Shown here in pieces: positions 11,422-23,438 of a stretch of 64,000 nt of DNA. The translations under genes were made by a program, and so were the position numbers. The notes under the pieces are model-generated. The model searched no databases and was not told the origin of the DNA. It saw only the letters and a program-made list of their open reading frames with translations. The stretch spans positions 6,927,001-6,991,000 of the forward strand of contig BSQZ01000010.1 of the NCBI GenBank assembly GCA_033239005.1, written 5' to 3'. Numbering within the stretch: position 1 is the stretch's first letter; every line of letters starts with the position of its first letter. This DNA is from Lamellibrachia satsuma (Eukaryota; Annelida; Polychaeta; Sabellida; Siboglinidae).

Positions 11422-13551
11422 TAATATATAAACTATATATACTATTGCATTCAAATAATGTTTGCTGGTGATTATAATTTATAACATCATAGATAAAAGT
11501 TGGCATGCATTACAATTTAGTGATGTAAAATGCCATACAAACCTTATCATTTTCAATCGGGTTTCCGTGCAGAGTTAGCTTTGTGAGATGTTGAAGCTCA
11601 ATGAGTTTGTCCACTTCATTCAGCTTCATAATTGTGTTGCCATGGAGATACAGTATTTGTAGACCTTGGAACTGGCACAGTACCTTTAGGAACAGGATGT
11701 ATGGCTATACATGCACGCACGCATGAATGCACATCGTCAGCTGGGTGACAGGTATGTCAAGGGGATTTATATTTGCTGTTTTAAAGTGGTAGTTGTATGG
11801 CTGATAGCAGAGCAGACAAAATGAAACAAACATTACAAACATGTAAATGGCTCTAAACAATAACTGAGAAAAACAAGTGCTTGGTATTCCAGCAATCACT
11901 ATGCAAATACTTACAACTATGTCATTATTTTAATTCTAACGGCAACATTGCCATTTTTGTCACACCACCTGTTAAATGTCTACCAGTTCTATTTTAAATA
12001 TCCATGCTCTGTGGTTAGCATATCTACATAGTGGGGAGGCAATTTCTTGCAGCAGTGGCTCTGTGAGAATGAATACTTGGTTACATTGCTGCTACACTGG
12101 CCTTCATGTACTGTGTGCTCACTTGGTGTTTGCTAGAACCCACTTGTCAAATGATTTAGCCCATCATGAATCAGGTTTGCTGATGTTCTAATGTGTGTTA
12201 ACAGTTTTAAGTAATATGCTCTATCGGTTTAGTAAGGGTGCACACTTCTGCTAAAATTATCTGAAGAATTGACTTTGATTGTTAGATCAGGTAACTTACT
12301 ATAGTATATTGAGCTGGACTACTTTTGCCATTTTTTTCCCAATTTGGACTGGACCTGGTCAGAAATAATTTAAGTTTGTCCGATGACCTCACGAAAACTA
12401 AATAAAGAATTTGTTATAGTGGATGCTATATATCCAATTTGTCTTGAAATTATACTGAAACAAGACATGGAAAATCAAATTGAGGAGGGACCTTTAAGTT
12501 TGAAGAAAAACACTGGTATTGATGGACTGGACTGTTGTAAACATCCTGGCATTACTGTTGTCAGCCCATATTTTTAGGCATTTCTAAAATATTTAAAGGC
12601 AAACAAATAATGCCATTATGTGGCTCCAACAAACATAAGCGAATGGATAGGTGTTACAGTTACATTTTATATATAATATAATGTTGTGGTTAGCATACAG
12701 ATGGCCTCGACACTTACGTCATCTACTTTTGTCAAACTGTTGAAGGAGAGATCCAACCAGGAGAGGAGCAATGGATCCACAATAAGTGAATCCATTATGC
12801 CACGGAATTTTGTCAGATCAGAAAAGAAATTATTGTTGAACCGAACAATCCGTGTCAAAAACTTTTCCTCTTCATTTTTTGGTGGCGTCTTAGACTTACT
12901 ACCAACTGGGCGTGGCTCTGATATCGTTAGCAAATCTGAAAGACATAAACACATAGGTAAGATATCAATGTTTGGAACTGCATGGATCCTGAAATAATGT
13001 TAGTATGATTAACCTTTTCTATGCAAAAGCACGTTGCACTTTTGTATATTTTTGCATTCAAAATGGCTTTGTCCAAAACATGTTCTGTCTATCTAACTTT
13101 TGATCAACTAGCTGTTTTGCACACAATATTTATTTGCAAGTATTCATATATGGGTAAACACTAGCAACATTAAATGGTATTATTCAAATTCGTCATTTAA
13201 AGTTTATCTTGAGAAAGTAATTTTGGAAAACAAAAACAGTATTGGCAACTTATATAATGTTGGGTGAATGCATATATGCATGCATTATTTCAACAATAAA
13301 TAATTTATAATCTCCTGCATGTTTTATGATCCCCACGTGAACAGTGATTTTGGCATTCATATGATGCTGATTCATACACATGTAAGGCTGTAGAATGCAA
13401 GAGAAATCTGGCACATGCTATTTGGCTGACCTTCAACGGCTGACAGATTCATGAAAGACATGTCGAGGGGCAGGTCAACTGGTTTGTTTCGGATGTAAGA
13501 TGTGCTGGATGCATCTTCCGCTAGACCCATGCTGACCGAAACGTCCACCAT
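10919..13551 (-). CDS. LRRC51: LRRC51, small leucine-rich repeat protein
   Basis: Four coding exons on the minus strand: 13551-13431 (exon begins at an acceptor at 13569, with the ATG at 13551-13549), 12935-12718, 11683-11543 and 11068-10919 (TAA). The phases join (1, 0, 0) and give 209 residues; human LRRC51 (LRTOMT1) is about 192. Exon 1 has KPVDLPLDMSF. Exon 2 has RFNNNFFSDL and LSWLDLSFNSLTKV. Exon 3 has LQILYLHGNTIMKL and LTKLTLHGNPIEND, canonical LxxLxLxxN repeats. Exon 4 has YRLYVLTRIPRLRNFD and the LRR-capping GITRGDRLTADIW, followed by a lysine-rich tail. Exon 1 is preceded by a splice acceptor, so an untranslated 5' exon must lie farther up. The molecular role of LRRC51 is poorly established; in human it is fused at transcript level to TOMT, which I do not see here. 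Confidence 0.9.
11354..11422. repeat. (ACGC)n/(AC)n microsatellite
   Basis: About 14 uninterrupted ACGC units followed by a short AC run, within the last LRRC51 intron. Confidence 0.95.
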
Positions 13552-13569
13552 TTTTTAGTCTTGATTCAC

Positions 13570-14127
13570 CTGTAAAAAAGATGTGGCAATGGTGAAATAT
13601 AACAAACACTTTGTATTCCCAGAAAACCATATAAAACATGCACTTTATTTTCCCTATGTTTGTGAAATTAAATATTGTCAATACATAATATCGTTTTAAT
13701 TTGTAAATCAGTCCACTGTAAAACATGATAATATAGACATGGTACAAAATGCATACAATTAAACAAAGCACATTACGACTTTGTCACTTATAAACATCAA
13801 CTTTTACTGATATGGTTTTGTTTCAGCGTGTAAGTTGATTCCATATTCTGTTACATTTATAATGAAAATAAGTTAGATCCCTGGTAGTGCTCTATGGAGC
13901 TGTCAGAACCTTTGCAGTTCCTTCATCAGTGTTTGAATGAGCTGTTGTCTGGTGTCAGGAACCATGAATGTTCTGAAAGCTCCGTACAGCATTACTAGTA
14001 TTCTCACATGGTTTTGTTTCTTATGTAGGGCCTACTAGTTGAGAGATATGTAAAAAAAAGCACGCTGCCTGTATAAAAATAGTATGGATCTAAAATAGAT
14101 AGTGTTAATTTAAGTAGCCTTACAAAG
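13570..14127. other. LRRC51 5' intron, no further feature seen
   Basis: AT-rich sequence above the LRRC51 start exon. It is probably intron between an unseen 5' noncoding exon and the ATG exon. I recognise no coding or repeat signal. Confidence 0.4.
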
Positions 14128-16420
14128 TTACAAGTAATGGGCACTTGCAAGGCTACTGATTAGCATTTTATAATTCGCCCATATCTTAAACCAGGCTTTA
14201 CCGATTCTATTTTTTAATGTTCGTAGAGCTTGCAGATATATCTTTAGCATAATAAGGTAACCATGCTTGTACACAATATTCAAGATGTGGTCTAATATCT
14301 GAATTATAAACAATGTTGAACACTTCTCTGTCAAAGTAAATAATATGCTCTCTACTGAATGCAGAACCACCGTAGCTTGTTGGCGACAACTTGTTTCTCA
14401 CATTTCAAATTATTTTAAATCCAAACACCTAGATCCTTCTCTTGAACAGTTTCCGTTAAAACCGTATTATTATTTTCGGTTGTCATGGTGTACTGGCATT
14501 TTGGATTGTCTTTGCCTTTTACATTTACTTGTGTTGAAAGCTACACACCATTTATTACTTCACTCATTTAAATTATCTAAATCAGCTTGTAAGACTTCAG
14601 TCAGATTTCATTTTTAATGTTCTGAATAATTTGGTGTCATCAGCAAACATTTTTACATTACTATTTACTCTCTGTGATGTATAATTTATACAAATTTAAA
14701 AGAGAATAGAACTCAATACTGATCCTTGCAGAACCCCACTGATGACATCAAACCATTCAGAATATAATAATAATAATTGACTTCTATGGCACCCATATCC
14801 TCAGGAACCTGAGCTCAGAGGCGCAACAAAACAGAATCAGTAGGCGTAATCGTAAACAAGGACGCGCAAAAGTCAGTATCAGAACCTCTTACCATAATTT
14901 GCATTTTTCTATTCGACAGAAAATCAGCTATCCACTCTAAAACTTTACATTTTATTCCATAGCAGATAGTTTCTGCAACAACCTCTTTTTCGGGACTTCG
15001 TAAAATGCTTTTTGAAAAGAAAAAAATAACATCAACACTATGTCCCTGATCCACATCTTCTGTCTTTCAAAGGTTTCTAACAAATTTATTAGAGAAGAAA
15101 GACCCTTTGTAAAACTGTGTTGGTCTGGGGTATTTAAATTATTTTCTAATAAATCTTTTAAAATTGCATCCCTCACACAATATTCCATCAGTTTACTGGC
15201 TAGACAAGTTAAACTCACTTGTCTATAATTACTAGCCATAGACCGGGATACTTTGTTATAAATTGGAGAAATATTTGCCACTAGACAATGATTCAGTGAA
15301 TATTAGAAACAACGGTTTAGCTTAGTTAAGTTTCAGCACCATCCTTCAATGTCTTTGGATGTGTACCATCTGGGTCATAACACTGGTAGTTGTTAATAAA
15401 TGTCAGAAAGAAATTCTGGCATTTTTCAATCAATCTGGTGTTGTGTTGTTGCATCGTGTGTATTTATCGGCTAACGCATTTTGACACAAGAGCAGACCAC
15501 GCCGTCCAACAGGATTTTCAAGTTAGAATTTTTTAGTTGTTTCGGCCCATGGAGCCCACTTATCTTCTGTTAACTTCTGTAGCTTTATCAATATATTTAG
15601 CTCAGTAAATGTTATCTCATTTAAAGCCTTGTTTTCTGGAATCCTGTTTTCAAATTCTGGTAAAATATTTTCACCATCATCTTCCATTGTAAATATTAAT
15701 TCAAAGAACTTCCCTGGAACATCAGCTATTTCTAGGTAATTTGTTGTGGTTTTATTGTCCTCCGTACTTAAATGTGGTATTACTGGTTTTACCTTTTGCT
15801 TCTTACACAGCTAAATAAAAGTTTTGGTTTGTCTTTAAACCTCTTCAAAAGCTTATTTTTTTACTCCCTTTGTGCTTTTTTTCTGGATATTATTGTTTTT
15901 ATTTTGTTGCCTCTATCTTTAAGCTTCTTCAAAAGCTTCCTTTTTCTTTATTTCTTTGCCTCTTATGTTCTTCATACCCTTTGTTTCTATCAGTTCTTTC
16001 ATGCCTTTTCCAAAGTTGATCCTATTTCTTTACCAATCTGTAGACTCTTAGTTTGCCAGGGGGCTTTAGGATTTGTTTTTTTTCCTTTCTCTGAAAGGCA
16101 AATTTTTTTCAGTTCCTCTTCAGTTTTTGACTTTAATTTCACCTCTCGTTTACCCTTTTTTCAATTTCTTCTTCCCACTTAACATTATCAAAGCGGCCAT
16201 ACATTTTCCCACCATATACTCTTGTATCTACAGCCAAGTATGTAATGAATGTTCACACCAGTCCAACATGATCACTTTTCTCCAGTGAAGCAATAAATGT
16301 TAGGTTCTCAATCACATAGTCCGTGTTTGTGGAAATTAAATCTAACACTGATGGTTCATTTCTTTCCCTAAATCTTGTCTTAAAATCAACATGTTGCTTC
16401 AGGAATTAATCCTGTAGGTC
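14128..16420 (-). mobile_element. Strongly decayed CR1/Jockey-type LINE remnant
   Basis: Read on the minus strand, fragments appear in the expected LINE order with many stops and shifts. An endonuclease end (RFRERNEPSVLDLISTN then ENLTFIASLEKSDHVGLV, about 16390-16250) comes first. It is followed by a basic linker, FTMEDDGENILPEF near 15690, then RT pieces NYRQVSLTCLASKLME (about 15230), FQKAFYEVPKKRLLQKL, VLEWIADFLSNRKMQIMVRG, and SGVLQGSVLSSILF (about 14740). The downstream tail reads LDHILNIVYKHGYL. The family usually has NYRPVSLT, FxKAFDxVPH and GVPQGSVLGP, so key residues are already lost. A repeat shared with 17506-17674 interrupts it at 15381-15562, and a short ATAATAATTGACTT-type insertion lies at about 14762-14835. 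Confidence 0.8.
15381..15562 (+). repeat. Dispersed repeat, copy 1 (in LINE remnant)
   Basis: Begins cactggtagttgttaataaa and ends near gtttcggcccatggagccca. A second copy in the same orientation is at 17506-17674. It breaks the decayed LINE reading frame, so it was inserted later than that LINE. Confidence 0.75.
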
Positions 16421-16556
16421 GGCCTAATTAATCCATCATTTTGTCGTAGTTAGTATTGTAGTCTTTTTTAGTTATGTCCAACATTCAGCAACATTCTATT
16501 AACTGACTAGTCTGTATGTTGTGGTTACTATTGTGTTTCGAGGTCCCATTCAACTA

Positions 16557-16840
16557 ACCAGCCTTTTTCAGAACGTTATCGCCAAGTCGACCTTTCTACG
16601 CTGGCACTGAGGGTGGTCATTGCCAGGGTGCACGTCATCCTCAATGATTGTTTTTACGTCCCCAATTAAACGAGATGGGACCAACATTAACGCGATTATC
16701 TGACGCATGAGAGATACACAGTTTCAGATGTTGAGAGCCAGGTTTTTACACCAAACCTACCCATGCCCGGTCCTGGTCTTGAACTCAGAACTTTGTCATG
16801 TAACGCGGATGTGCTAACCACTACACTACCGCGCATCTCC
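16557..16840 (-). mobile_element. tRNA-derived SINE (minus strand)
   Basis: On the minus strand the 5' end from 16840 reads like a tRNA-type RNA polymerase III promoter: an A-box region TAGTGTAGTGGTTAGCAC and, about 35 bases later, a B-box GAGTTCAAGACC. A non-tRNA body follows to about 16557. It is a degenerate retroposon, not a functional tRNA. Confidence 0.65.
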
Positions 16841-18940
16841 TAATATTAAAGAAAAACTTTATATATAATTAACTATGAGTGTATGGCTATTTCAGCTAAG
16901 ATGTGTACTTGTTAGATAATTATAATTTCACCGAAAGCAGAACATTTCTTTCAAATATATAATAATTTATATAGATTATTTATTATAATTGTTCAGCATA
17001 CAGGGCCTACCTGGCTATTCTGCCATTATTTTGTTGACATTAATCGCAATTATTCGAAAACAACTTTTACAAGCATGTGTTTGCATTGGCTCCCGAATGG
17101 TTTGACCCATGAAGGGTTCGGCCCACACTGACGGATGGCTTTTGGCCCACGCAGCTGTGTTGCTATTAAATTCAGCTATGGTCGATTCAGCCCATGCTAG
17201 TTGTGGAATTATAAGCGGCGGAATTCTAAGAATTGTAGGTTCGGCCCATGACTTGGTCGATAAAAAAGGAAATTATAATTGCACACAGAAACATATATGC
17301 ACATGCTCACATGATAATAAAATAATAATATCTAATTATTATAGAGCAAAATCAATATAATAACAGAAAACGTTTGACATAATAAAATAATATGGTGGGT
17401 AGGTAGGTAGGTATATATATTGTGTACGTGTGTGTGATGTTATTGGCTTACCCATATAATACACGTGTATCATGATTTTGTTTGTAGAAGTGTTGGCAAA
17501 TCACGCACTGGTAGTTGTTAATAAATGTCAGAAAGATATTCTACCGTATTTTAATCAATCTGGTATTGTGTTGTTGCACTGTGTGTGTTTATCGGCTAAC
17601 GCGTTTTGACACAAGAGCAGACATGATTTCCCAGTTAGAAACGGTTAGTTGTTTCGGCCCACGGAGCCCATTATCACTGGTTGCATACACGGATGACCCA
17701 TGCAAGCGAAAACACTTCACGGTTCACTGGTCGCGACGTTGGTTCGGCCAAACACGTTATTGGCCGAAGCATCCAACACCCATTCCATTTGCATGCAGTC
17801 GATATGACACACTGTCGCTGCCACTGGCACTGGTCTCAAATATTGCATCACAGGCACGGCTAGACACAGTAACAGCCAAAGAATAAAAGCTACAGCCTAG
17901 CATGTCATGGCGTAGGCCATTGGCAATAGCACACTGGCATTACTGCCATACCCTAGGCGTAGGCATAGGCCATAGCCTGCTTAACCTAGGCTTAGCCTTA
18001 GCCTTAGCCCATACTACACTTTCACAACCACTAATGGCACTATACTTATATTCACATCGGTTGTTTGTGACATTACTTACGTGACGTATTTACATGACCG
18101 CTCCTGCCAATTACAGCAATGACAAAAGACAGCGTACTTAATCGCTAAAAACAGCAAATGGGACAGTTATTAACTATTGATTTTACTCTTCTCCGTCTTA
18201 CGCAGCAGATGATTTACGTCGCCATATTAGAGTTACCAAGGGAACAAAAATGAACCCGGATGTAATCAGTTTCAAAACGAGGCTACAACCGGTAGTTTTT
18301 AAATTTCAAAACATCGGGAGTGCGGCTTCGATAGGGAGTTCTTTAGATTTTAAAGATAATCAGGTTAAGAAATGCCGCACATTATGTCAATGTAATATGT
18401 AAGTATGTTGTGAAATGCGTTTTAGCTTACTTTAAAAATGTGTCATATTCTGAATGTAATTGTTTGGTGCTTCCACAAAAAGGCGGGCACCTGCTAGCAA
18501 TACGAGCGGGCGAAAATTGGAGTCGATAACAAGACAACAATAGCACCATAAACTGACCGTTACGATTTGCCAATGTTTGACATTCAGATAAAGTTAAACT
18601 AACCAGTCTCATTTGTGAACAGGTGATTACAAATGCATTTCATCCAAACCATGTCACGTTATCTCAAAAAGTAATGTGTATATGATGCTTTTTTCGCATT
18701 TCAGTTTAACGGCAATATTGACAAGAATTATTAGATGGAAATATATTAAAAATTTTGAGAGTAAATCGCTCGTCAAGATCTTCTTTAAGTAATGATAGCT
18801 ATGTCTGAATGTGGAAAAACATTTATGTAAGATCAGGTCGATATCTAGTTAATTTTTATGAGTGATTATTTCTAAGACTAAGTAGCCTTCACCTTGTATA
18901 TTTTCACGATGTAGTCATCGAACATTTTATAATAATTAGA
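16841..18940. other. Intergenic segment between LRRC51 and NUMA1, possible promoter region
   Basis: No gene is recognised. It contains the second dispersed repeat copy (17506-17674), a GGTA microsatellite near 17398-17412 and TAGGC/TTAGCC-rich sequence at 17895-18020. A locally GC-richer stretch at 18180-18370 has a donor-like AATCAG/gttaag at 18363 and could be a 5' noncoding exon of NUMA1 or a shared promoter. The open frames here are repeat-derived. Confidence 0.35.
17506..17674 (+). repeat. Dispersed repeat, copy 2
   Basis: Same sequence and orientation as 15381-15562 (shared cactggtagttgttaataaa, ggctaacgc, gacacaagagcagac, gtttcggccca), with about 10-15% visible differences and small gaps. 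Open frames over it are accidental. Confidence 0.75.
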
Positions 18941-20334
18941 TTAACCCATTAGACCCCACACATTGAATTAAGTGTGTGCTGCTTTTCCCCAGGCAACTGA
19001 AGCAGATTTTGAAAATTATGGGTGCTTGTACTTTTTACGAAGGCCTAGTTTTTAAGCTGTAGCTTCAAAAGTATTGATATCTTATAATTGCAAGTTATGT
19101 TTATTTTGAAGCAAATTGAATTATTTACGCAGTGGTGTAACTGGTGTATTGTTATAAGTTGTCATTCTGAGGTGTGGAACTTCGGAAATAAATTTTGTGA
19201 ACAAATATTGAGAGTGAAGTTTGACATGATAGTCATATTTTATTACAATAACATCACCAACTGCTGGCTCCACACAAGGAAATGTTCTTCCTATGCACGG
19301 CACTGCACAAAGAATCCAATTTTGCGCAAATGCACATTGCATGCCAGCCATCCAAAGCATATCTCAATGGCACGTCCAGATGGCCGTTTTCGCGACACAA
19401 CTGACAAGCTCATTTTGATGACAATGAGTTAGAGTTCTATTCAGGGATGTCATCACTGCGATTACTTGCCACCTGAAACAAACAAACAAACAGCTACAGA
19501 CCTACAGTAATGAAAACAGAATAAGAATGTTGATGCATTTGCCACATGTCATAACCAACACAACAAAGTCAAATTGTCGTTTTTACAAGCAACCAATAAT
19601 GACATGATTTTTTTTTAAAGTTTATTAATATATGAAATATAGATAAATATAATTAATTACAAAGACCACTGACACCGTCAATATAATGAAATTGTCAACA
19701 ATGTCAAAAGGCAAATCAATAACACCACCTATCCAGGCCAGGGCTTGACTGTTTATATGCTCGTCGGGCCAGATTTTTCTGTTTTAATTACTCATTTGCT
19801 TTATAATTCATTCTATAACAACATGCACAACCAACCACGTAATCGAAGCCTAGTAAATGGCACAAAACACACAATGTCAGTGTTGAAACATTCGACAAGC
19901 TGAATAAGACAGTGACCAGGCTACTCATGGACGAAGAAAACCAACTGACACCATCTTCAATTTATCGCTCACTCGTTGAAAGATTGAGCCACATATAAAT
20001 CTTACTTCCACAATCTTACCTCCACATCCATCTCAGCACTTTCATCTGAAGGTTCAACCCTAAAATCGCGCATACTTCATCTGTAGTGAACGCATCTGTT
20101 CTACGAGAAACGGCCATTTTTAAAACCCACCAGTGCTCGACTTATCTTCGAAACTTTCTATACGATCATATGTTAATTTTACCCATAATTCATAGCTAAG
20201 ATATGTAGAATTATGTAGTTTTAGTTTCATATCAATCCACCCGATGACGTCACCGCCACAAGCCTTCTTCCCCAGCGGACGCTTGAGGGCGCCGTGGGGA
20301 AAACAAAGTCGGGTGCACAGGTCTAATGGGTTAA
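18941..20334 (-). mobile_element. piggyBac-like DNA transposon remnant with TTAA ends
   Basis: The left edge reads TTAA-CCCATTAGACC and the right edge is its exact inverse (GGTCTAATGGG-TTAA): an 11-bp terminal inverted repeat starting CCC, flanked by TTAA on both sides, about 1.39 kb apart. TTAA target sites with CCC-starting ends are the hallmark of piggyBac elements. Remnants of a transposase may be present on the minus strand: a basic then acidic N-terminus from 20117 (MAVSRRTDAFTTDEV, then in another frame VEPSDESAEMDVE before a donor-like gtaag), and near 19390-19250 RKRPSGRAIEICFG, HLRKIGFFVQC and, shifted, FPCVEPAV, resembling the Cys-rich tail. The catalytic Asp region is missing, so this is a deleted copy. 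A perfect TGACGTCA sits at 20245-20252. Confidence 0.65.
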
Positions 20335-21329
20335 AGAAGGGGTTTTATATAGTCTTCAGTATTTACAACTATTTTGTAAAGTTGGTCAGAATCACAAAGA
20401 AATTATCCAATAAGTTGTATATATACAAGCTCAGCCCGGACATGCCTTGTTTTCACCATTATAAAGATGCACTATGTACAACAACCGTGCATAATGATTG
20501 ATGCACAGTTATCTCTGGAAGGCGTGAATATTTGTTGTGTACTTGTGTTAACATCTTGTGGTGATATGGTTGTACGGCGTGTACTGCGTTGCATTAATAT
20601 GCAACAAAACGTGCTTAGTAACACAAATGCACATAACTTTTGCAGTCGCATAGTTGCCGAGTGACATTAAGTTACGCAGGCGTTTGTTATGATCGCAAGC
20701 TTTTTCTCACATTACATTAAAATTTTATGCATTCCCATGTAGCAATACTGTTAAAATTTCAAAATGTATAATGTCAGAAGTGTGACTATGTACGGGGGCA
20801 GTTAAATAAGGAACGGTGACAGCGCGTTCGTGTTTTCAACCGAACATCTTTGCTGTCCTAGTGAGTAAGCTAGTTTCTAAAATACTACATGCATCTGGTG
20901 ACTACATTAGCCGTAGTCGCATGGCAGAAAGAAAGCGCTAAAACGTGCAACATCGAACATAATTATAGATTTCATTAAACGTTATTTATTTTGGTTGTCT
21001 ACAAGTAAAAACATTTCAGCCTTTTTATTAAAATGAACATTACATGTTTTATATTGCAACAGCATGAACTTGTCCGGTGGGACTAGTGTCCAGGATTATG
21101 TGCTTGTCCTACACTGGTAGCTACTTTTCTAGGACAAGCAAACAAGCATTAATGTAGAGCCCTGGACTGAACTAAAATATATTTTGGTTTCTATTTTGTA
21201 GAATACCATATTATATTAGTGTGTACGTCACTTGGCATCAATGCCAGTATTGTCCTATTGATAAATTGTCATGTTACCATTGTGATGTTGAACGTTGACA
21301 TTTTTTATAAATTAGTCAAACTGTTTCAG
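20335..21329. promoter_or_regulatory. NUMA1 5' flank / probable promoter and 5' UTR intron
   Basis: Lies between the piggyBac remnant and the first coding NUMA1 exon. A splice acceptor (ctgtttcag) ends at 21329, so the ATG exon starts at 21330 and at least one noncoding exon is upstream. A donor-like CTA/gtgagt at about 20859 could close such an exon (about 20.80-20.86 kb). No core promoter motif is obvious. Confidence 0.35.
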
Positions 21330-21364
21330 CTTTATCAAGTTTGCAAGTAACTGCTGTTAGAAAT

Positions 21365-23438
21365 ATGGACTCCAGAAAGCGGAAAGCTTTAATTGATTGG
21401 GTAAGTTCACATTTTCCAATTTGGCAGCATAGTCAGAACTATAGAACTATCTACATTCAACTTGCCAGATTTCTAGAAATTTTATAAACCAAACTCTTTG
21501 TTGAATAATGTAAGCTATTTTTTGCTGAATAAGCTAGTATCAGTTTATGTATTGTGAGACATGTTTATAAATATTGTTTGTGAAAATTGGTAATGTTGCA
21601 TGTGATGATAACATGTTCTGCACAGCTAAGTTAAGGTAGTTCATTAACTGCAATGTTGTTTCAGTGTATCATTCTCCTGCTTCGCAAACTTATTTAGCCA
21701 ATATCTATCCCATCAGCCCACTCTGATACGTTTTTTTCTGCATGCTTTCTGTATTCAGGTGAATTCTCTTTCTGTTGGGGACTGTATTGAGTCCTTACAC
21801 CAACTACATGACGGAAAACATCTTGTCCACATCACGGCCCTCATGTGAGTTATATATCTGCCATCTCCACACGAATAGTTTGTCTAATAACTGTTTGATG
21901 ATGTTTTGTTGCTAACTATTAAAACTGCAGCATCTGGTTTGATTAACTAATACAGAACACTGCAGACTTGTGGTAGTATTTTCATGTACAGCTACATAGA
22001 CGTTAACATTATCACAGATGCGTGAATGAAAAGTTTTAAGTAGTGTAGAAAATTAGTAGTTCAGTTTCACAGAATCATTAATTTTTTACATATGCTGATT
22101 ACTCTTGTGTGACAGAGATGAAGAGAGATATTGCAGCGTGGAAGACCTAGAGAGTGTGGACGCAAGATATGATTGCATTGCTGAATGTCTGGCCGGTGAG
22201 TGTCAGGAATAGTACAGTCACATGAGTCCCATCACTTGTGGTAATGCCCAAGTTTTTATATTCCCGGAACCACAAATCCTGGTGAAGATGAACAAAGTTC
22301 TATGTTGGTGTCCCTGAAGTCCGGGTTGGGGCTGGCATCGATACTGTTCGTTGGTTTTTGTTTTCTCCTCCTTCCGTCACTGTCAATCTTTTAGGGTCTC
22401 ATTTCCTGTCAATCAAGTCTTGTCCCAGTGTATTGTTCTGTGAGATTCTCTGTCTGAAGATGCATTTAGGGGAACATAGTCTGCTCTTGAAGGTTAAATA
22501 GTGTATTCTTGCACTTTTCGATAAACTTGTACAACTAAACAGAGCAGAATCCTTTACAAAAGATAACAATGAGGGATAAACTGTATTTGGCAGAAAGTGA
22601 AATACTCTGTGTATGCAATGGCTTCCGTTTCCTGCTTTTGTCACATATTGTTGCAAGTCTGCACACAATGTAATGGTGTTCTAACTGGGCCTTGTTTAAC
22701 TTGCCAGTGTTGGTGCACGTAGAGATTACAGTTCTGCCCATAGAGCACACCTGCATGTTTTCAGGCCAATACCACACCAGTATGCAGGGTCTCGTTGACT
22801 TTGCAGCCATCTCGACAAGTAATGAGCTTGAGATCGCCAAGGTTTGTGTCATGCTTGATCTATTAACGTTATATTAACGTGGAATGGAAGTTTTTAGGAT
22901 AAACTAACAGTTTTCCCCAGACTGTAAAATATGACATTTGTGCCATGTGATTATTTATGCCATGGAAGTAGGTATTAGGAAAATTAATTGATTAACATTA
23001 ACTGACACATCTCCAAAATGTTTAGTAATATTAAAAATATGGTTTCGTTCAATAATTATACAAGTTTTTGTAATGTGCTGTGCTGGGAAACTGCTCAAAG
23101 GTGTACAGTATAAATATAAGTAAATAAATAAAATAGTAGTTGTTTTGATTTAGGAGAAATGGTGTATGCAATGCTTTAATTTCTGTGTCGACATAATACA
23201 GTACACAGAAAAAAAAACACTGTTGAAGTCTACATGCTGTCATCCAATCAGGTGTGTCTGCTACTGTTGTCTGCGAGCCTGCTGTGCGAGAAGAACTCGA
23301 TGTTTGTTGAGTGTGCAATGAAGTTGGATGTGTCAACGCAGCGAGAGGTGCATGACATGGTGCAGCATGTCCTTCAGCCGGACAACCGACTTCACGGGCT
23401 TGATACGACTTACCACATTGTGCTGTGCAAGACTCTAG
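21365..23438 (+). CDS. NUMA1: NUMA1 exons 1-5: N-terminal hook domain
   Basis: Exons 1-5 encode residues 1 to about 155. The start ATG (21365-21367) follows a splice acceptor at 21329. LIDWVNSLSVGD aligns with LLSWVNSLHVAD at the start of human NuMA, and the block ISTSNELEIAK followed by a Leu-rich helix aligns with LEGSELELAK plus MLLLYH. This globular head is the part that in human NuMA contacts dynein/dynactin. An alternative in-frame acceptor for exon 4 (22694 region) would add about 24 residues; the one chosen (exon start 22765) fits the homologue better. Confidence 0.9.

Noticed and set aside
17515..17886. 123-codon plus-strand frame
   Set aside because: Begins inside a dispersed repeat that also occurs at 15381 and has no motif.
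17895..18020. Interstitial telomeric repeat (TTAGCC/TAGGC words)
   Set aside because: Words are irregular and do not form a TTAGGG/TTAGGC array.
19088..19432. 114-codon plus-strand frame
   Set aside because: Opposite strand of the transposase-like remnant within the piggyBac element.
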